This document shows positions 1-5,503 of a DNA stretch of 6,401 nucleotides, one piece after another. The DNA comes from Methanolinea sp. UBA477 (lineage in GTDB: Archaea; Halobacteriota; Methanomicrobia; Methanomicrobiales; Methanospirillaceae), in contig DAWO01000146.1 in the NCBI GenBank assembly GCA_002509485.1, positions 1 to 6,401 on the forward strand, read 5' to 3'. The stretch's first letter is position 1; each line of letters begins with the position of its first letter. A model generated the notes under the pieces. The model saw only the letters and a list, made by a program, of their open reading frames with translations, did not search any database and had not been told where the DNA came from. The position numbers and the translations under genes were made by a program.

Positions 1-621
1 ATGGACGAGGAGATGGGCAGGATCCGGGAGATGTTTCTTGAAGAGGCAGAGAAGACCAGGTCCGAATCACCCGGACCGGAAAAGGTCACGTGGGGTTCTG
101 TTCCCATCGACCATTTTTTCAACGTGAAGGGCATCGGAACGGTCGTCCTCGGTGGTGTGGCCCGGGGATGTATCCGGAGGCATGAGACACTTCGGGTCCA
201 CCCGACAGGAAATTTGGCACAGGTCCGATCGATACAGGTCCATGACGACGATGCCGATATGGCCTGCAGGGGTGAACGTGTAGGCCTTGCCCTGAAGGGA
301 ATCGAGACAGAGGACCTTGACCGCGGCTTCGTACTCTCCTCGGACCCCGAACTGACATCATCGACCGCCATCAATGGCCGGGCCGAACTGATCAAGTACT
401 GGCCGTCACCATTGAAGGAGGGAATGATCATCTATATCGGTCACTGGCTGCAGTTTCTCCCGGCGCGCCTGGCTTTCATCGATAATGCGGGCGACTGGAG
501 AAGACCGGAGCTGACCCTCAGAACCGATAAGGAGCTGGTGTTTAATCCCGGAGCCCGGGTTCTTCTCCATTACCTTGAGGGCGGAAAACTGCGTGTCGTG
601 GGGCACATGCAGGTATCGTAA
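1..621 (+). CDS. EF-Tu domain 2-like protein (degenerate EF-Tu/SelB-type translation GTPase relative), probably 5'-truncated
   Basis: The frame is open from the first base to the TAA at 619-621 (206 residues). Residues about 32-118 read as the beta-barrel domain 2 of EF-Tu/SelB-type translation factors: VPIDHFFNVKGIGTVVLG, then ARG-x-I-x-RH, then QVRSIQVHDDD and GERVGLALKGI, ending in the D-x-D-RG-x-V-L turn. Residues about 130-206 resemble a domain 3 barrel. No P-loop or NKxD GTP-binding motif is present. From memory, archaeal relatives are about 300 aa or longer, with a degenerate GTPase-like domain ahead of domain 2. The ATG at base 1 is therefore probably an internal methionine, and the true start lies left of the window. 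A role in translation, or regulation through nucleotide or tRNA binding, is inferred from the fold alone. A stand-alone short protein is possible. T-rich DNA follows the stop. Confidence 0.8.
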   Translation: MDEEMGRIREMFLEEAEKTRSESPGPEKVTWGSVPIDHFFNVKGIGTVVLGGVARGCIRRHETLRVHPTGNLAQVRSIQVHDDDADMACRGERVGLALKGIETEDLDRGFVLSSDPELTSSTAINGRAELIKYWPSPLKEGMIIYIGHWLQFLPARLAFIDNAGDWRRPELTLRTDKELVFNPGARVLLHYLEGGKLRVVGHMQVS

Positions 622-681
622 GGATTTTTCCTGTTCTTTTTCATATATCATTTTTCCAAAAAACCCGAATTCTGTGTTTTT
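622..681 (+). terminator. T-tract archaeal-type terminator after the EF-Tu-like gene
   Basis: Directly after the stop codon come four runs of five T on the + strand, at about 625-629, 637-641, 651-655 and 677-681, with no strong hairpin. Archaeal RNA polymerase is known to terminate at such oligo-T stretches. The placement right after a stop, in a GC-rich genome, supports this reading. Confidence 0.55.
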
Positions 682-720
682 CATGATTCACGCATGCAAC
701 AAAAAATGGTACAAACATTG

Positions 721-725
721 GCAAT
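721..725. repeat. Target-site duplication, left copy (GCAAT)
   Basis: GCAAT abuts the left IS end and is repeated exactly next to the right end at 2446-2450. The preceding G (720) also matches G2445, so a 6-bp duplication GGCAAT is an alternative, but that would shorten the right terminal repeat by one C. Confidence 0.7.
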
Positions 726-738
726 CCCACAATTCGCA
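726..738 (+). repeat. Left terminal inverted repeat of the IS
   Basis: The sequence CCCACAATTCGCA matches the inverted right end CCCATATTCCGCA at 10 of 13 positions, with mismatches at positions 5, 7 and 9. Similarity fades further in, so the repeat is about 13 bp. Confidence 0.7.
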
Positions 739-758
739 TTAAAAATTGTAAAATAAGA
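739..758 (+). promoter_or_regulatory. Possible archaeal promoter (A/T-rich TATA-like region) for the transposase
   Basis: An A/T-rich stretch, TTAAAAATTGTAAAATAAG, lies about 50-70 bp upstream of the transposase ATG and just inside the left IS end. It is the only TATA-like segment in the leader. There is no good match to the archaeal TATA consensus and no clear Shine-Dalgarno site before 807, so this is a weak call. Confidence 0.25.
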
Positions 759-806
759 AATTACTCGACCGCAAGATCTTTGTACCTTGGATTAGAAACC
801 TAAAAT

Positions 807-2423
807 ATGCCCCTGATAGATGGATTTGACGATGAATCCATCCTCACCGTAGGACATCTTGGAATCGTTTCCGGCGCGTATGACACGCTAGGAATTGGGA
901 ACGTAATCGATCGAGCCATACCCAAGACCCGTCACCATCACCTGACCCATTCAGACACAGTCAAGCTGATGGTCCTGAATGGACTGGGATTCATCGAACG
1001 TCGCCTCTATCTATTCCCGGAATTCTTTGATGACATTGCTTTAGGTCGACTTTTTGGCGAAGGAATAACCCGAGATCACCTGAATGATGATGTGTTCGGC
1101 AGAACCTTGGACGCGATCGCCGGGTATGGCCCAACAGAATTATTCAACGAGATCGTTGCAGAATGCCTCCTTCCAAGTGAATTCGGCTCACACTGTGTTC
1201 ACATCGACACCACGAATTTCAGTGTCACCGGAGAATATGAGCCGGACTTCGGTACCGAGGAGATCCAGATCACGTATGGCTATCCAAAAGACGGGCGATG
1301 GGATCTCAAACGGTTCGTGTTAGGAATGGCTGCCAACCAGCATGGTATCCCGCTGTTTCTTCAAACCTTCTCTGGAAACGAATCAGATAAAGAGACCATC
1401 AGGACGATTATTCGGGACCTGACCGAGAACCTCAAATCAACCGAAAAGGTCTACCACATCGCAGATGCAGAGTTCTATACACAAGAAACGCTTCAATTGC
1501 TCGGTCAGCATACCTTCTGGATAACGAAGGTCCCTGCCACGATCGCCCAGGTCAAGGACCTGGAACATTCGGATCTCACGTTTACACCCTGCCAGGACCC
1601 CCGGTACTCCTATTCTGAACAGATCGTAACGTATGCCGGAATCGCCCAGAAGTGGGTCGTCTACCACTCGGCCCCAAGGCAAAAGCAGCAGGAGAAGACG
1701 TTCAAAAAGAGACTTGAAAAAGACTTTGATAAAGCCCGGATCTCGTTGAAAAAACTCTCTGCACACGAATTTGTATGCGAACCTGATGCTTTTGCAGTTG
1801 CAGAGAAGTGGTTGAAGAAACATCCACGGTACCGGTTCAGCGAGATCTCGGTTGTTCCGGTAAAACATAAAGATCGAAAGAGCCGTGGCCGACCCAAAAC
1901 TGGTGAGCCAGTCACGGTGTTGTATACCCTAAATGCGAAGATCGAGTATAATCCTGAATTCATTCAGCAGGAAAAACAGAGATTAGGGAGATTTGTTCTG
2001 GCTACGAATGATCTTCAGCTTTCACCAGATGTTCTTCTCGCTCATTACAAGGAACAAGGTACCATTGAACGGGGGTTCAGATTTCTGAAGGATAAATCGT
2101 TCAGAGTCGCGGAGGTATTCCTGAAAAAGAATTCACGGATTCAAGCTCTGGCCATGATCATGGTGCTTTGCCTGTTCATTTATTCGATGGTGGAATTCCG
2201 GCTGAGGCAAGCTCTCGAACGCACCGGTGAAACGGTTATCAGCCAGACGAAGAAGCAGACTCGGCGACCAACTTTGAAATGGGTCTTTTTCCTGTTCCGG
2301 AGGGTGAGGGAATATTCTGTTGTTGTGGAGGGGAAAAGGATAGCGAAAATATCCAATTTAACTGATGATTTGATGAAAATACTTGGTTTGCTGGGGCCGC
2401 CGTATGAAAAATATTATTTTTGA
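807..2423 (+). CDS. IS1634-family transposase (DDE, IS4 superfamily)
   Basis: This 538-residue DDE transposase catalyses cut-and-paste movement of the element. Residues about 10-110 form the DUF4277-type N-terminal region (HLGIVSGAYDTLGIGNVID, LNGLGFIERRLYLFPEFF, HLNDDVFGRTLD). The catalytic core follows. The first Asp is D134 in HIDTTNFSVTGEY, the second is D220 in IADAEFYT, followed by WITKVPATIAQVK near 238-250. The Glu is E421 in Y414-KEQGTI-E421-RGFRFLK428. This fits the IS4-type Y-(2)-R-(3)-E-(6)-K signature, except that the R position is Q417. A long insertion between D220 and E421 (about 280-370) is Lys/Arg-rich and carries a SRGRPKTG stretch. The length is typical for the family and there is no frameshift, so it is probably functional. 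A TAA codon sits directly upstream of the ATG (801-803), so 807 is the first possible ATG in this frame. No clear ribosome-binding site is visible. Confidence 0.95.
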   Translation: MPLIDGFDDESILTVGHLGIVSGAYDTLGIGNVIDRAIPKTRHHHLTHSDTVKLMVLNGLGFIERRLYLFPEFFDDIALGRLFGEGITRDHLNDDVFGRTLDAIAGYGPTELFNEIVAECLLPSEFGSHCVHIDTTNFSVTGEYEPDFGTEEIQITYGYPKDGRWDLKRFVLGMAANQHGIPLFLQTFSGNESDKETIRTIIRDLTENLKSTEKVYHIADAEFYTQETLQLLGQHTFWITKVPATIAQVKDLEHSDLTFTPCQDPRYSYSEQIVTYAGIAQKWVVYHSAPRQKQQEKTFKKRLEKDFDKARISLKKLSAHEFVCEPDAFAVAEKWLKKHPRYRFSEISVVPVKHKDRKSRGRPKTGEPVTVLYTLNAKIEYNPEFIQQEKQRLGRFVLATNDLQLSPDVLLAHYKEQGTIERGFRFLKDKSFRVAEVFLKKNSRIQALAMIMVLCLFIYSMVEFRLRQALERTGETVISQTKKQTRRPTLKWVFFLFRRVREYSVVVEGKRIAKISNLTDDLMKILGLLGPPYEKYYF

Positions 2424-2428
2424 TTTTC
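2411..2428 (+). terminator. Possible T-rich terminator at the transposase 3' end
   Basis: ATTATTTTTGATTTTC overlaps the last codons and stop of the transposase and ends just inside the right IS end. Oligo-T runs of this kind terminate archaeal transcription and could limit read-through toward lemA. The AT-richness could also simply reflect the Tyr-Tyr-Phe codons at the protein's C-terminus. Confidence 0.3.
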
Positions 2429-2432
2429 GACC

Positions 2433-2445
2433 TGCGGAATATGGG
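2433..2445 (-). repeat. Right terminal inverted repeat of the IS
   Basis: TGCGGAATATGGG on the + strand is the inverted partner of the left end (10 of 13 matches). It begins 9 bp after the transposase stop codon, a normal position for an IS end. Confidence 0.7.
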
Positions 2446-2450
2446 GCAAT
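2446..2450. repeat. Target-site duplication, right copy (GCAAT)
   Basis: Exact copy of 721-725 directly outside the right terminal repeat. Joining 720 to 2446 restores a plausible uninterrupted intergenic sequence. Confidence 0.7.
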
Positions 2451-2575
2451 GTAAACCTTTTCCGCTCTCTGAATGTCTTGTTATCGCCACAGGCCGGATC
2501 AGCTGGATCTTTCGATCCCGTTTCAGATACCCGCTGGGTTAAAGAGAAATCAGATCATCTCTATGATAGATACAT
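2451..2575 (+). promoter_or_regulatory. Upstream region of lemA, right of the IS; no clear promoter element
   Basis: This 125-bp non-coding stretch is what remains next to lemA after the IS insertion. The best TATA-like element is GGTTAAAGAG (about 2538-2547), roughly 30 bp before the lemA ATG, which would give a leaderless or very short-leader transcript. It is a poor match to the archaeal consensus. No Shine-Dalgarno sequence precedes 2576. Before insertion this DNA was contiguous with 622-725. Confidence 0.25.
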
Positions 2576-3148
2576 ATGGCACTGGGAGATCTCTTACCCT
2601 GGATAGTCGGGGGCATTCTGGTCCTTGTCCTCGTCGGACTTGTGGTATACTTCGTGGGAATATACAACCGGTTCTACAGCCTGAAGAACGCCTCCGAAGC
2701 GGCCCTGGGACAGATCAGGGTGGCAATGAAGAAACGGCTGGACATGATAGACCAGCTGCTCGGATCCGTGAAGAGCTACGCGAAATTCGAGAAGGAGACC
2801 TTTGAAAAAGTCACTGCAATGCGGGCAAGTGTCGGTTCCGCAGGCCCGGGAGACTTAAACGAGATCGAGAAGGAGTCCAGGTCAATTCTTGGGAGGCTTT
2901 TTGCCGTAGCAGAGGCCTACCCCGACCTCAAGACCAATACTACCGTAATGAACCTCATGGATGCGGTGAGGGGCGTGGAAGATGAGATTGCCAGGCAGCG
3001 CTACACCTACAACAACATCAGCCAGCAGTTCAACACGCTCTGTGACGTCATCCCCTCCAACATCGTTGCCCGAATCATGGGGCTTTCCAAGCTCACGTAC
3101 CTCGAATTCGAGGAGGCGATCAGCACCCCTCCGAAGATCGAGTTCTAA
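2576..3148 (+). CDS. lemA: LemA family membrane protein
   Basis: The 190-residue protein has the usual LemA length and plan. One N-terminal membrane helix (about residues 7-29, WIVGGILVLVLVGLVVYFVG) is followed directly by the family hallmark YNRFYSLKNASEAALGQIRV and KKRLDMIDQLLGSVKSYAKFE (about 30-72). The C-terminal helical part has RQRYTYNNISQQFNTLCDVIPSNIVARIMG (about 140-169) and ends in a PPKIEF tail. LemA proteins are single-pass and project a helical bundle from the membrane; their biochemical role is not settled. They often sit beside DUF2207 or TPM-domain proteins, as here. The DUF2207 gene starts 6 nt after this stop, indicating an operon. The start at 2576 puts the membrane helix near the N-terminus, although no ribosome-binding site supports it. 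The IS ends about 130 bp upstream and may affect expression. Confidence 0.93.
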   Translation: MALGDLLPWIVGGILVLVLVGLVVYFVGIYNRFYSLKNASEAALGQIRVAMKKRLDMIDQLLGSVKSYAKFEKETFEKVTAMRASVGSAGPGDLNEIEKESRSILGRLFAVAEAYPDLKTNTTVMNLMDAVRGVEDEIARQRYTYNNISQQFNTLCDVIPSNIVARIMGLSKLTYLEFEEAISTPPKIEF

Positions 3149-3154
3149 AAGGGA

Positions 3155-4972
3155 ATGCCCGTGGACGAAAAGAAGCAGCTTGCAATACTGGTCATCGCAA
3201 CCCTTGCTATCGGCATAGTCTCGATACTCTTGATGTCGATGGTTGGATCCCTTATGGAAGGCGATCTCGTCATCGACCACTACGAGGCGGAATTTTCCGC
3301 GGATGGTTCGTTGACGGAGACATATACCTACGAGGTGAAGTCATCGGGCCGCTATCGCATGCTCTACCGTTACTGGCAGGACGACCTCTCTCTCTCCCCC
3401 CTCCAGAGCCCATACATCGAGTTTGAGGGGATGGAGGCTCCGGACGGGGTCGTCGGCTATGTCGTGGATTATCGTGGTGATGTGACCCTTGTTGATGGAG
3501 AAAACCCGGGTTACGTGAATTTCATCACAGGAACGGCAGAGAAGAGCGAGGTCGGGATCTACAATCCCGCGTATTTCCAGGCAGGGACCTACACGGTCAC
3601 CTACCGGTATGACCTGCATCCCCCTGTGGAATACGATGATGAACATGCCCACCTGAACATACGGCTGGTGAACGAGCACGTCCCGTACCGGGACCTTTCC
3701 ATCACCTACCCGGAACACTCTGTTGCCGAGATATATCCCCATCCGCCCGGCCTGCGTGTCGATAGAACCGGTGGGAACTACGTCATCAGCGGGAGGCTTG
3801 CAGCAGACGAGATCCTGGGGCTTGAACTCCTCCTCTCAAGGGACGCTCTCCAGGAACTGGACGGGTTCCCCGCGTTCGTTTCCGATGTTGCCGGAAAGAC
3901 CCGGGCTGCGAATCCCTGGTATCATATCGTGCCCCTCTATTCAGGGTGGATTCTCTACCTTCTCGGGGCGGTCATGGTCATACTCACGCCGTTTTTGTTC
4001 CTTGCCGTCTACCACAGGTATGGCCGGGAGAAACCGTTCACAATTCCAAAATATCTCAGTTTCATCCCGGATCCAGAGATGAGGCCCTGGCAGGTCAATC
4101 TCCTCTTCAAGGGAGACGCGACAGTCTTCGACCAGGACGGTTACTACGCGACACTCCTGGACATGCACCGGAAGAAGATAGTCGAGATCATCGAGAAACC
4201 GGAAGGGAAATCGGTGACGATACGGATAATACGGGACCATTCCGATGATCCATACGAGGAACGTGTCCTTGTGTTCCTCCGCGAGGTGGGGACCGACGGA
4301 GTCGTTGACTCGGATGAACTGAGCATGCTTGCGACCCGGGCAAAGAGTGATAAATCGGCTGAATCGGCAATGCTCCGCTACCAGCAGGCCCTGTCAGGTG
4401 TCACCCAGAGATCCGACCCGAGGTTGATCGCAGACTACATCGTTGACGGCCGCGACAATATTCTCCCCCTGATGTTTGTGGGGGCTGCCTTCTGTGTCAT
4501 ATCGGTGATGATGATAATCCTGTTTGCACCGCTTCGTCTTCTCCTCGTTCCATCGGCGGTATTCTGGGGTGTCGTGATCCTGCAATCCGGGATCGCATTT
4601 CTCTTTCCCTCGACCCTGTTTGGTCAGTGGAAGGGGGACGCCTACAAGGAAAAACTGCAATGGGACGCGTTTGCATATTTCCTGTCGGATCTTGCCCTTA
4701 TCAGGCAGTATGCCCCTTCCGATATCTCGATGTGGGGGGAGTGGCTGGTCTTCGGCACGGCGCTTGGAGTCGGCGACAAGGTGGTGAAGGCAACAAAAGC
4801 ACTCGACATCCGTCTCCCCGAGGCAGGCCTGGCACTCGGACTGACATCCACGTTTGCCCCGGTGATGCTCTTTGCAGCGCCATCGAGTGGTGGCGGAGGG
4901 TTTGGCGGCGGCGGAGGCGGTTCGTTCGGCGGCGGAGGCGGTTTCGGTGGCGGGGGTGTCGGTGGCCGATGA
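3155..4972 (+). CDS. DUF2207 domain membrane protein with glycine-rich C-terminus
   Basis: This is a 605-residue membrane protein. An N-terminal hydrophobic helix (about 8-33) acts as signal or anchor. It is followed by a beta-rich extracytoplasmic domain (about 37-250) with DUF2207 features such as IDHYEAEFSADGSLTETYTYEV and Y-R-x-G-T/F-x-Y-type strands. A second membrane helix lies at about 258-287, then a cytoplasmic-looking segment (about 290-430). A hydrophobic pair (about 435-488) is followed by the conserved KLQWDAFAYFLSDLALIRQYAP and W-x-x-WLVFGTALGVGDKV (about 500-543). The tail (578-605) is nearly all Gly with Phe/Ser, typical of this family. The function is unknown; linkage to lemA suggests a shared membrane complex. 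Start choice is uncertain: AAAGGG (3148-3153) is only 1 nt from the ATG but 7 nt from an in-frame GTG at 3161, which would remove two residues. Confidence 0.9.
   Translation: MPVDEKKQLAILVIATLAIGIVSILLMSMVGSLMEGDLVIDHYEAEFSADGSLTETYTYEVKSSGRYRMLYRYWQDDLSLSPLQSPYIEFEGMEAPDGVVGYVVDYRGDVTLVDGENPGYVNFITGTAEKSEVGIYNPAYFQAGTYTVTYRYDLHPPVEYDDEHAHLNIRLVNEHVPYRDLSITYPEHSVAEIYPHPPGLRVDRTGGNYVISGRLAADEILGLELLLSRDALQELDGFPAFVSDVAGKTRAANPWYHIVPLYSGWILYLLGAVMVILTPFLFLAVYHRYGREKPFTIPKYLSFIPDPEMRPWQVNLLFKGDATVFDQDGYYATLLDMHRKKIVEIIEKPEGKSVTIRIIRDHSDDPYEERVLVFLREVGTDGVVDSDELSMLATRAKSDKSAESAMLRYQQALSGVTQRSDPRLIADYIVDGRDNILPLMFVGAAFCVISVMMIILFAPLRLLLVPSAVFWGVVILQSGIAFLFPSTLFGQWKGDAYKEKLQWDAFAYFLSDLALIRQYAPSDISMWGEWLVFGTALGVGDKVVKATKALDIRLPEAGLALGLTSTFAPVMLFAAPSSGGGGFGGGGGGSFGGGGGFGGGGVGGR
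4883..4969 (+). repeat. Glycine-codon low-complexity repeat at the 3' end of the DUF2207 gene
   Basis: GGC/GGA-rich DNA encodes the Gly-Phe-Ser tail. The 16-bp unit GGCGGCGGAGGCGGTT occurs exactly twice (4907-4922 and 4928-4943), 21 bp (7 codons) apart, so repeat slippage could change tail length in frame. Confidence 0.75.
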
Positions 4973-4980
4973 ATACCTGG

Positions 4981-4996
4981 TTCTCCCCCCTTTTCC
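4981..4996 (+). terminator. Pyrimidine-rich tract, possible terminator of the lemA-DUF2207 unit
   Basis: TTCTCCCCCCTTTTCC lies 8 bp after the DUF2207 stop codon. It contains only one short T run and no hairpin, so termination here is plausible but weakly supported. Confidence 0.25.
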
Positions 4997-5022
4997 ATTG
5001 ATTTATGGGCTCACCCGGGTAC

Positions 5023-5032
5023 CTGTATACAG
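5023..5032. promoter_or_regulatory. Perfect palindrome CTGTATACAG upstream of the PPC gene
   Basis: A 10-bp perfect palindrome ends directly before the AAAGGAG ribosome-binding site of the PPC/DUF296 gene. It could be an operator or part of an A/T core promoter element. A palindrome this short can also occur by chance. Confidence 0.25.
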
Positions 5033-5033
5033 A

Positions 5034-5040
5034 AAGGAGT
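5034..5040 (+). promoter_or_regulatory. Ribosome-binding site of the PPC gene
   Basis: AAGGAGT lies 7 nt before the ATG at 5048. It is the clearest Shine-Dalgarno match in the window and fixes that start. Confidence 0.7.
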
Positions 5041-5047
5041 AGCGAAG

Positions 5048-5503
5048 ATGGACTATGCAGAAGGCCGTGTCGGCAGGGTGTTTACGGTCAGGGTGGATCA
5101 CGGGGAAGATCTCATCGCTGTCCTGAACAGCTTTTCCAGGAAGAAAGGAATACAGTGTGCAATGGCCCAGTTCCTGGGTGCGCTATCCGAAGGACGGGTT
5201 GTCACCGGGCCCGAAAGAGCCGTGCTTCCACCCAGTCCGCATTTTGAAGGGTTTGACGGGGGATGGGAGATCTTCGGGACAGCGAGTATATTTCCAGGGA
5301 ATGACGGCCCGGTCATCCACATCCATACATCGGCCGGGAGAGGCCGCGACTCCCTCACCGGCTGTCTGCGCGAAGTCGCAGAGGCATACATCGTCGTCGA
5401 GGTCTTCATCATCGAATTTGTCGGATTGGCTGCTTTCAAGACTCCTGAGGAAAAAACCGGTCTCAAATTGCCATCATTCCGGCAGGAACGATCGGATCGA
5501 TGA
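5048..5503 (+). CDS. PPC/DUF296 domain protein
   Basis: The 151-residue protein is essentially one PPC (DUF296) domain, the fold also found in plant AT-hook nuclear proteins. The archaeal single-domain form has no AT-hook. Visible family features are the N-terminal VFTVRVDHGEDLIAVLNSFSRKKGI (11-35), then AMAQFLGALSEG (38-49), then a P-x-x-x-F-E-G stretch (about 62-69) before the strand WEIFGTASIF (73-82). After this come HIHTSAGRGRD (91-101) and VVEVFIIEF (116-124). H91 and H93 match a histidine pair that binds metal in some prokaryotic members. The position where a third His often follows, in a GGHL-like motif, reads TGCL here (C106). Its role is unknown; DNA binding is possible but not shown by the sequence. 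It has its own strong ribosome-binding site, and its stop overlaps the next start by 4 nt (ATGA), so the two genes are probably co-translated. Confidence 0.85.
   Translation: MDYAEGRVGRVFTVRVDHGEDLIAVLNSFSRKKGIQCAMAQFLGALSEGRVVTGPERAVLPPSPHFEGFDGGWEIFGTASIFPGNDGPVIHIHTSAGRGRDSLTGCLREVAEAYIVVEVFIIEFVGLAAFKTPEEKTGLKLPSFRQERSDR

Larger units (their letters stand above)
726..2445 (+). mobile_element. Complete IS1634-family insertion sequence, 1720 bp
   Basis: The element has one transposase gene filling most of its length. Its left end reads CCCACAATTCGCA (726-738). The reverse complement of its right end reads CCCATATTCCGCA (2433-2445), matching at 10 of 13 positions. The 5-bp sequence GCAAT lies immediately outside both ends (721-725 and 2446-2450), as expected for a target-site duplication; a 5-6 bp duplication is usual for many IS4-like elements. 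The transposase starts 81 bp inside the left end and stops 22 bp before the right end. The element is visibly richer in A+T than the flanking genes, which suggests acquisition. The boundaries rest on short repeats and could shift by one base, because a G next to the duplication is shared. Confidence 0.85.

Noticed and set aside
715..738. Longer, gapped terminal repeat including ACATTG at both ends
   Set aside because: The outer ACATTG match comes from the palindromic target site flanking the IS. An ungapped repeat starting at CCCA with a 5-bp GCAAT duplication explains both ends better.
1437..1963. Minus-strand frames inside the transposase
   Set aside because: They are antisense to an intact, conserved DDE transposase and show no domain, so they are not passenger genes.
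2495..2513. GGATCAGCTGGATC near-palindrome upstream of lemA
   Set aside because: Only the central CAGCTG is symmetric and the flanks are offset by one base, so it is not distinguishable from chance.
2473..2805. Plus-strand frame starting in the intergenic region and overlapping lemA
   Set aside because: Most of it is lemA in another frame, and the unique N-terminal part shows no family similarity or ribosome-binding site.
4642..4998. Minus-strand frame encoding a proline-rich protein opposite the Gly-rich tail
   Set aside because: Its Pro run is simply the antisense of the GGC/GGA glycine codons of the DUF2207 gene, and it has no recognisable domain.
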